A stretch of 29,056 nt of DNA from Pelargonium cotyledonis (taxonomy: Eukaryota > Streptophyta > Magnoliopsida > Geraniales > Geraniaceae). Position 1 is the first letter of the stretch. Every line of letters starts with the position of its first letter. The stretch spans positions 1 through 29,056 of the forward strand of contig JAYMTA010000428.1 of the NCBI GenBank assembly GCA_036897625.1, read 5' to 3'. Below are positions 10,067 to 18,700 of the stretch, in pieces. Below the pieces are notes generated by a model. That model saw only the letters and a list, made by a program, of their open reading frames with translations, had not been told where the DNA came from and ran no database searches. Both the position numbers and the translations under genes were made by a program.

Positions 10067-11518
10067 ATGCTCACATTGTTTCCCAAAAACCGCACCTTTC
10101 TACTTCGCCGCCTCTGCTCCGCCGCTATTACGCCGCCGCAGCCTCCGGAGGACGACGCCGCCGTAGCCAATCTCGTTCTGAGCTCGGATACACGATCTCT
10201 GAATGAGAGGCTTCGAGATTCATCGATAAGATGGACGCCGGAGCTGGTCGACAAGGTCCTGAAACGCCTGTGGCACCATGGTCCCAAAGCCCTAGAATTC
10301 TTCAACCACCTGGATCGGAATCCGACCTACGCCCACTCCTCTTCCTCCTTCGACCACGCCATTGACATCGCTGGCCGCCTGCGAAACTTCGAAGCCGTCT
10401 GGGCATTCGTGGACCGGATGCGCGCCTGCCGGATCGCACCCAGCCCGAAGCCATTCCCGATCATCTCCCAGCGCTACGTCGCCGCCGGGAAGCCCGGCAA
10501 GGCCTTCAAGGTCTTCTTGTCGATGCACGTGCATGGTTGCTCCCAGGATTTGAATTCTTTCAACACCGTTCTCGACGTGCTGTGCAAATCGAAGTTCGTT
10601 GAGAAAGCTGACACTTTTTTTAGGGATTTTAGGGGTAAGTTTGGGGCTGATTGTGTGAGCTACAACATCATTGCAAATGGGTGGTGTTTAGTTAAGCAAA
10701 CGCCAAAGGCTTTGGAGGTGTTGAAGGAGATGGTGGAAAGAGGGTTGAGCCCAACCTTGACTACTTACAATATTATGCTTAAAGGGTATTTCAGGGCTGG
10801 GCAGAATATGGAAGCTTGGGAGTTTTTTTTGGAGATGAAGAGGAGGAGGTGTGAAATTGATGTTGTTACTTATACAACTCTTGTTAATGGGTTTGGTATG
10901 GCTGGGCAGATTACGAAGGCGCGAAAGGTGTTCGATGAAATGCCTGGTAATGGGGTGCTTCCCACTGTTGCCACCTACAATGCTATGATTCAGGTTCTGT
11001 GTAGGAAAGATAGTGTGAAGAATGCTATTTTGGTTTTTGAGGAAATGGTGAGGAAGGGCTACGTGCCCGATTCAACCAGCTATATTGTAGTTATTAAGGG
11101 GTTGTGTCATGCCGGGAAGATGGAGAAGGCATTGGAGTTCATGGGGAGAATGCAGGATGATGAGTGCCAGCCCAATGTTCAGGTTTACAATGTCTTGATT
11201 CGATGCTTTATGAAGAGAGGAGAAATTGGGAAGGGGCTGGAGTTGTTTGAGAAGATGACTGGTAGGACTTGCTTGCCAAATTTGGATACGTACAATATTT
11301 TGATTAGTGGAATGTTTTTGAGGAAGAAACCGGATGATTTGGTGGTTGCCGGGAGGTTAATTATTGAGATGGTTGATAGAGGATTTATGCCCAGGAAGAT
11401 CACTTTTGATCGGGTTTTGAATGGGCTATTGCTAACAGGAAATCAGGAGTTTGCTAGAGAGATACTGAGTTTGCAGAGTAGATTGGGGTGTCTTCCTGGT
11501 CGATTTAGAATGTCGTGA
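10067..11518 (+). CDS. OTP43: P-type pentatricopeptide repeat protein, OTP43-like (mitochondrial RNA processing)
   Basis: An intronless frame of 484 codons gives 483 residues. I chose the ATG at 10067; a longer in-frame version would need a TTG at 10055. The Arg-rich, acid-free start (MLTLFPKNRTFLLRRLCSAA) looks like a mitochondrial presequence. About ten or eleven P-class PPR motifs follow from about residue 93 to 470, with repeated cores such as VSYNIIANGWC, TTYNIMLKGYFRAG, VTYTTLVNGFG, ATYNAMIQVLC and DTYNILISGMF. No E, DYW or SMR domain follows. Blocks such as DVLCKSK, GWCL.KQTPKALEVLKEMVERG, LPNLDTYNILISGMF and RVLNGLLLTGNQ match my memory of Arabidopsis OTP43 (At1g74900), needed for trans-splicing of mitochondrial nad1 intron 1. 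Loss of OTP43 there cripples complex I. The first ~500 bases are GC-rich and the rest AT-richer. PPR class is certain; orthology is strongly suspected. Confidence 0.92.
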   Translation: MLTLFPKNRTFLLRRLCSAAITPPQPPEDDAAVANLVLSSDTRSLNERLRDSSIRWTPELVDKVLKRLWHHGPKALEFFNHLDRNPTYAHSSSSFDHAIDIAGRLRNFEAVWAFVDRMRACRIAPSPKPFPIISQRYVAAGKPGKAFKVFLSMHVHGCSQDLNSFNTVLDVLCKSKFVEKADTFFRDFRGKFGADCVSYNIIANGWCLVKQTPKALEVLKEMVERGLSPTLTTYNIMLKGYFRAGQNMEAWEFFLEMKRRRCEIDVVTYTTLVNGFGMAGQITKARKVFDEMPGNGVLPTVATYNAMIQVLCRKDSVKNAILVFEEMVRKGYVPDSTSYIVVIKGLCHAGKMEKALEFMGRMQDDECQPNVQVYNVLIRCFMKRGEIGKGLELFEKMTGRTCLPNLDTYNILISGMFLRKKPDDLVVAGRLIIEMVDRGFMPRKITFDRVLNGLLLTGNQEFAREILSLQSRLGCLPGRFRMS

Positions 11519-12032
11519 CCGATCATGTGTTGAATCATGTGAATTTCACGAAAGAGTTCACTCATTTGAAGGGCCCTGATTATTCTTGAATCTGTCATAA
11601 TCAAAGTTTTGTTGGTGAGTTCTTTTTTTGCAGCTGTGTAATATATTTCTATTTCAATTTGCTATGAATTGATGAGATATTTGTGAAGAAAATGAACATG
11701 AAACTACTTCTTAGGTTAGGTGTTGTTACATGGAATAATAGAATGAATTGAAGAGTACTAGTGAATAGTAGAGCCTGGCTCATAAATTGGGTGTAGACCT
11801 TGTTTACACCTTTTAGGATTAGGGTTTATGTTAATTCTGGTACTAGCCTTTGAAATCGTCGACTACAACAACTATTTACTCTAGGCCTTTGATTTCGTCC
11901 GACTACAACAATTGTTTACTCTAGGCCGAATCACCTGGTCATAGCTTGAGGAGCCCTTTGATCTGTTCAGCTTTAGGGGGTTGTATGGTATGCTAACATT
12001 AGATGGTTTCCGTACAACTACAATTACTCTTG
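11519..12032. other. 3' flank of the PPR gene
   Basis: Probable 3' untranslated region followed by intergenic DNA. It holds the tandem repeat at 11847-11925 and otherwise nothing recognisable. There is no open frame matching the missing first exon of the downstream VIH gene. Confidence 0.45.
11847..11925. repeat. Two-unit direct tandem repeat (39/40 bp)
   Basis: Units 11847-11885 and 11886-11925 both begin CCTTTGA and end ACTCTAGG, sharing GACTACAACAA.T.TTTACT inside. They differ at a few bases and by one length change. It is a local duplication of unknown origin. Confidence 0.8.
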
Positions 12033-12240
12033 CACTACAAGAAAAAAGTTTATCAACGACGGAACCAATTGCGGATCAAAAACCGTCGCTGATCAGCGGC
12101 GGAATTGGTCCGTAGCTGATCATCGACGGTAATGACCAATTAAACCGTCGCTAAGGTTGGCGAAATTATTCCCGCCTTTTTTAATTGCGTCAAGGAATTT
12201 GCGACGGAAGTTCCGTTGCTAGTGTCCGTCGCCGGTGAAG
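12033..12240. mobile_element. CACTA (En/Spm) transposon terminus
   Basis: CACTACAAGAAAAAAG at 12033-12048 is the canonical terminus of plant CACTA elements. It is followed, as expected, by subterminal repeats: AACCGTCGCT at 12081-12090 and again at 12143-12152, with GACGG/CCGTCGC variants at 12057-12062, 12125-12129, 12201-12207 and 12226-12232. No transposase is seen. The opposite terminus is not clear. TTTTCTTGTGTG near 12734-12744 is one base short of TTTTCTTGTAGTG but shows no matching 3-bp target duplication. The element may continue through the GATL fragment or be only an end remnant. Confidence 0.6.
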
Positions 12241-12392
12241 CCTCCGATTCACTTACCTTGGGATAGGGTAAGGATCAGCAACGGACGCCGCTGTCGCTTC
12301 TGTCGCAAGCTGGAGAAAGAGATAAGGATTTAGGTCAACTTCGACCACTCATTCCCTCTCTCTTTTGGCCAAGCTCCGCCTCCAGTGATTTT

Positions 12393-12627
12393 CCAATGAT
12401 CCTCTCCGTCCTCCAGCACTCCTCCTGCCCGGAGAACATCCGCTTCCACTTCGTTGCCTCCGCTTCCACCGACACTGTTGCGCTCCGCCGCACCATGGCC
12501 ACCTCCTTCCTATACCTTCTCTTTCGGGTCTACCCTTCGACGACTCCGTCGTCGCCGGCCTCATCTCCACCTCCATCTGCGCTGCCCTCGACTGCCCCTT
12601 CAACTACGCACGAAACTTCCTCACCAA
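12393..12627 (+). pseudogene. Fragment of a GATL (galacturonosyltransferase-like, GT8) gene
   Basis: One frame reads [18 protein letters not shown], then [15 protein letters not shown], then FRVYP. After a one-base frame change near 12535 it continues [29 protein letters not shown]. These are collinear with the GT8 domain of plant GATL proteins (…[15 protein letters not shown]…F.VY.FD…LIS.SIR.ALD.PLNYARNYL…). GATLs act in Golgi pectin/xylan synthesis and are normally intronless and about 350 residues; only about 78 codons remain here. The upstream IHVAMTLD block and the downstream catalytic DSD region are absent, so this cannot be functional. GC content is much higher than around it. It may be cargo captured by the CACTA element next to it, or an independent insertion. 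Confidence 0.82.
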
Positions 12628-12797
12628 GGTTCTCTTCTTTTGCTTAATTTACGTATCAATCCACAAACAGATCCTGAAATTACGAGTCGTAGAAATGTTG
12701 ATTGTGGTTTATTATTATATGATTTTGTTTTATTTTCTTGTGTGATTTCGACTCATATGGATAGTTGTTTTTCTTTTGGTTCAAATCGTGTTTGCAG

Positions 12798-15700
12798 GTA
12801 TTCTCGGCTCCAATGGGACAGATTCTCGATAGGCTTCAGGCTTTCGGGGAATTTGAGGTATTTTGTTTTATTCTGGCTCGAACTCATTTTGAGATTTTAT
12901 GGGCGGATCAGATGCATTTTCTTGTATGTTATCAATTTAGTTACGTAACGGGGTGACAGGGAGGATTAGTTGTTAACTGTTATGAATTTTCCCAAATTAT
13001 GTTGTTATGTGTGATGGAATGGAGTGGAGGTTGTTAGTGGACTTGTTTTGATTTTTTTTGTTCTTACAGCTTCTGTATACTTATACTTTTATAGATTTTA
13101 CATTTTGGGGACAAGGTTATTCTTGAAGATCCAGTGGAGAGGTACATTGTTGCATGATTATCTGATTCTTGCATTATAATATTGTCGAGTATTATATTGT
13201 CTCTTAATTGTTGCAATGACACATAGCTGCTTCATTTTAGTGTTATGTCATTGTAATGTATTCATGAAGCTGTCGTGGAGAGGCACATTGTTGAGCAGTT
13301 AGCTGAATCATTTTTTAGTTTGTTATAATGTTGAATATTATAATGTTTCTTAATTGTCGTTATGGGAGATTACTACCTCCTTTTGTTATATATGATTGTT
13401 ATGAACATTATATTGATGCATTACTATTGATAATTACACTGGTTGGCCAGATTGGTTTCTACGAAGCAATACCAGTGAAATTGGAGAATTTGAACTTTGT
13501 TAAAGTGAAAATCCCAAACATTGTGCGCTTTCTGTCACATATTGTGGGAGAGGTTAAATCATTAAGAAAATAGGACCTGATAAAGAATTAGTGTTTTTTT
13601 CGATTGGTAAATTTGACTTTCTTAAACTCTGTTTAAATCAGGCTTTGTTAGATGGGATAGGGCAATCATGCATGCTTTTATACGAATAAAATTCCTAACT
13701 AACAGTAAGAAAGACTAATTTTGCAAGATTTAAGAATGTAGACATGCCAAAAGGTAATACGAGTACATGTCAGCATTGACATGTGTGTCTAAGGGTGCAT
13801 GTCTATAGGTTATTGGTTTAGAATGGTTCAATTTTAACTTTATATTGTTTGCCACTTTGCCTCTCCCTTCTGTTAAGCACGTCGTTCGAAATAACAAATG
13901 GAGCTGGTTTCTTCCAGAAGAATAAACTGTTGAAATGATTACTTTTCAGATGGCCAATATGCAATTGCTTGATTGGTTTCTATTCCTCTGGCTATCCACT
14001 AGAAAAAGCTGAGGCATATGCTACATTAAGGAAGTAAGTTTTTCTTATTGGATGTGTGCCATAATTTAATATACTATGCAATTATGATTTTTAAAATTAC
14101 CTATTGGTTGTTTTAGAAGACATGCACTGTTAGCAAACAGTAAAAAGTGTGCTGCAGTGTTAAACCTGTGGTGCGCATTGTCAGTGAAAAAGCAAATAGA
14201 TTGAAGGGTAATGCACACATGCACGTGCACACACATAAACAGATCTGCGTGGCATGCCCGTTTGTTACATTATACAAAAGATGTTATTGAACTATCTGAG
14301 TAGCGGCCCTAGCGGGTATCAACTTATTTTTTTTATGTGTATAAGGGCAATAGGGAAATGAATTTAAAAAATAAGTTTCACCTAATATATTAAATGAAGC
14401 CGGATTAGAAGATTTCAGTGAGACAACTCCGCATCATTTTTAAAGTTATAGCAAGAATTGTGAGATAATGACTCTCAGGGCGGAGTGAGTTTGTATATAA
14501 TCTTCCGAAGCATGTCATTAGCTGAGGCTCAACATGTGTGAAATCCTACTTTATTAGGCCTCTCTACTAGTTAACAACAATATCAATAACAGTTTCAATA
14601 CATTCACCATTCACCACCATACAATTTCAAGAGCCATTGAATAATCTGTTAGTCAACAACCATCAATGGGGCAAGTGGCTTAAGATGTTTGCTTCTTTTG
14701 AGGTCTCAGTTCGAGTTTCAGAATCTGTTAGTCAGTACTACTACCATATAAAACAATATTAATATTAACCTTTCTCAATTCTATGCCATCACCAGAGCCA
14801 CCATAGGAAATACCACTACTTTCAATGTCACAACCCCTTCTCTCCACCACTATCTTGAACCATCCATCATTGCAATGACAACTTGACCACCTCTTCAATC
14901 CACTTATTAAAGACCTTCATACTATGTTCTTTATCTTTTTTATTATAGGTTTGGTAGGGTGGTTGTTCCTTCTATTCCGCTTTCACTAAGAGAAACTGTT
15001 TTACTTATAAAATTGTTTATAATGTGTATTTCAGGCCATTCCTAGTAAACGAGTTAGAGCCTCAACATCTTCTTCATGATCGAAGGAAAGTATACGAGGT
15101 ATATATTCCAAACTTACCACTTCTTATGAAGTTTTAGCTCAGTTTGTTGGCGTTTCTCACTATGTCAGGATTAATTGGTTTGCATATTATCTTCCCAAAG
15201 TATGCCCACAACAATTGTTCACGTTTATATTGTTTTATCAATCCCCTTTGTTTGCAAAAATGCTTTTTGAATTGCTTATATCCCCGTGTCTGTTTTAGTT
15301 CTCCCACATTGTGGCTTAGTGGAAACATATGAAGGCCTAAAACACGCGAAAGTTATTGGTGTCCATGTCTGGACTTTAAGTGTGAGCATTTAGTGGAATT
15401 ATTTGACACGATTTGTAGAAGATTGATATTTTAATATGTTTATTCTCTCCTTCACTCATATTTCATCATATAAAACTGGATGGAACTGATCATTGTCAAC
15501 TGAACTATAAGGGTACAGGAAATTACTAGACCATGATTAGCCATTTCTCTTCCCCTTTTAGGTATGCTGAACATTTGGGGTTTAGGACCGTGAAACGAGG
15601 CTAGGCTCCCTTGAAACTTTAATTCAGAACAAAAAAAAGTTAATTTGGTACTAGGAACATTTTTAAAAATTTATATGATAAAAATATTTCTCAAAAAATA

Positions 15701-18700
15701 TAAATTGACCAAAGCATATTCATGGTTTGTAGGTTTATATGTAGTTATGTACTAGGATTTAGGCCACCTTTATTATTATTATTATTATTTTCATTAACAA
15801 TAAAAAAAATTTAATGTTAGTTGAATGGAACCGTCTAGCAACCGGATTACTATTTTTGCGTTTTGGAATGCTAATGTTCTACAATTTAGAGTGTCCGTTC
15901 CGGATCACGATCGTTACTGAAATAATGATTTCTAGTAACTAAGTACTGAATGGAGTGACCTTACAGAATCACATACCTCTTTTAATATCATCATGTGTTA
16001 ATGCAATAAATTATTTGAAGCGGGGTATTGTTTCAAGAGCTGGATTTATTGTTCTGATCATGAGATAAAATAGACTAATGTAATGTTTCTTGTGGATTCT
16101 AGCGCCTTGAAATGTTTGGAATTCCTGTTCCCCGATATGCTCTTGTAAATAGGGAAGTGCCATATCAAGAGCTGGATTTTTTCATCGAGCAAGAAGATTT
16201 TGTTGAGGTTCACGGAGAACGTTTCTGGAAGCCATTTGTGGAGAAGCCTGTTCATGGTTAGCTTCTTACTTAATTTTTGTGAGTGATTTGCTTTCGTCAA
16301 ATCATATTTTTCCTTCAAAACTTTCACCTATATATTCTATTTAGTTAATTTGTTGGTATATGTTTTATTGCGAAAAAAGAATACAATTTTAGCTATGCAT
16401 TGGACATTTTCATCAGGTAGCTTTTGCACTGATGATAGCACTAAACGTTGTAATGTGTGTGCATATGATTTGTTCATAGTAAAAGATTTCCCATGATCCA
16501 ACAATGCTCTAATGCTGATACATTTGAATGAAATAATTTGATTTAGTTATTGATTATTATTTTCTTTGGTCAAATTTAGTAGTCTGCCAATTTGTGAATA
16601 GGAACTGTTGTATTTTATTTGTTGAATGTATCTGTTCCTATAGAGAGCTATATTTATTTATTACAAATCAAAATCTAAGATGTTGGTATCCTTCAAACTT
16701 TGCTAAACCTATATACATACTGCAATTTGTAAAAAAAAAAAAAAAAATGTAAATTTGAAACTAAATAAAATAGCACTGGTCCTTCTGAACCTGTAGAAGT
16801 TTGAAGAGTACCTTAAAACTCCAAAATTGCGACATTGCATTTTTGTTCCTTTTCATGTTATTGATAAAGTTCCTTTTAAAACTTATTGCATTTTGTTGGG
16901 GAATAAAGATAGCTTATGTGTTCATTCTAATCTATCAATTGAACTATCTATGTTGGAACTTTGTATTGATTGTATCACATAGGTATTGACTCATATTTTT
17001 GTACTTCTGAAGGGGACGATCATAGTATAATGATATACTATCCAAGTTCGGCAGGTGGTGGTATGAAGGAATTGTTCAGGAAGGTGATTCCCTAAAAAAC
17101 ATTTACGATGACACAATGTGCATTTCATTCGTGATGTCAATACATGACATTCTTGAGGTGGATGTGAATTACATCTTAGGAGAGGCTAAGGCATTCTTTT
17201 TGCCTTTTTATGGATCCAGAGTTAATGGTGGGATAGGGCCTTGATTAAAGGAGTAGGATTTGGTTGGCTTTGACCAGAGGTGTCCAAAATTAGGTCTGGA
17301 CCATTTTTTTTATTCAACTTTTTTTCCAAGGAAATGTGATTTCTTTATAATTATTATTTTTTTACTTCCACTCATATTCTCTTTATTATTGCTCACCAAA
17401 TTGATTAAATTCTATATTTTTTATTTTTAAATTTTCTTTTAAAAAATGTATTTTTATTAATTATTTTTTGGTCGAATTTGATCCGATCCAGTTCGGTCTA
17501 AAATCGAAAAATATATCGCTTTGGTCTTTGGTCCGGTCCGGTTTTGTTCTGGACCGATGAACTCCTCTAGCTTTAGTTGCCTAAGCTGAGCTTATTATGG
17601 CTCTAAGCATGTTACCTTTTGGCTAGGGTTACTTGAGTTCAACGTTTTTCTTGAAGTAGAACTTGTATCTCTTGTCAAGTAGGTGCTCTTGGATTGGGAG
17701 GTCTGTTTTAGATCAACTTGTTTTATTTGCTACATGGATAGATTTTATATTAAAGCCTTGCTGAATTCACATGAATGATTGTGACATGTCTGCAGTAAGT
17801 GTTCATATTCTTATTATCATGTTTCTTTAGCATGCCGAATTCACACGAGCGATTGTGACATGACATGTCTGATAACGTACTCCATGATTACACTGATAAA
17901 ATTATTTTTACAAGTCATAGCAACTACTATTTTCATCATCCATGATTGTTCATACAATCATATTTGACTTTAGGTTGGTAACCGGTCAAGTGAGTTTCAT
18001 CCAGATGTTAGAAGAGTGAGGCGCGAAGGCTCTTACATATATGAGGAATTTATGCCCACTGGTGGAACAGATGTCAAGGTAGTCCGGTTATCTCCCTTTA
18101 TTGCTTTAGCTTTTAATGGTTTTAGTATTATTTTGCTTTTGTTAGTAGATGTATGACGTAGTTGCAAGACTTTTCTGCATCATCAATTTGTTTAGTTTTG
18201 AAACTTATTAATTGATTGCTTTAGTATCTTCCAAACGGTTGTAGGTTTATACAGTTGGCCCTGAGTATGCGCATGCCGAGGCAAGGAAGTCTCCTGTTGT
18301 TGATGGTGTTGTCATGAGAAATCCTGATGGCAAAGAAGTAAGTACCACATGTCTTTTTCTCCCTAATAAATTCCCAAATTTTCTACCAATAACTCTATAT
18401 CTTCATTTCCATTGATAACTTTTTTATGTTGGCATGAAATTGGTATCACGTTCCAGTCTATACTTCTGCTAGACTGGACGAAGGATGTGGTTTGTGTCTG
18501 GTCTGACAACTAGAGAAGCATGATATATTGGTGACTATGGGTTGAGAATTGGAATGCCCACAATGAACAATGTGAAGGCATTACTCATCCTCTTTCTTAA
18601 AATATAACTTAAGTCTAGATAAAGCTAAAACTGGGTCATCTACCTGTGCATATATATCCTCTCTAAGGTTTGTTTAGTTAAACTATGGAGAACCCGTATA

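Noticed and set aside
12454-12948. A 164-codon open frame over the GATL fragment and VIH exon 12798
   Set aside because: It reads the GATL piece and the VIH exon out of their homologous frames and runs through a splice donor; its content is low-complexity.
14210-14240. Alternating purine-pyrimidine run (GCACACATGCACGTGCACACAC) and TGTGTGTGTGCGCGC near 23536 as functional Z-DNA
   Set aside because: Such short runs are common in introns and nothing ties them to function.
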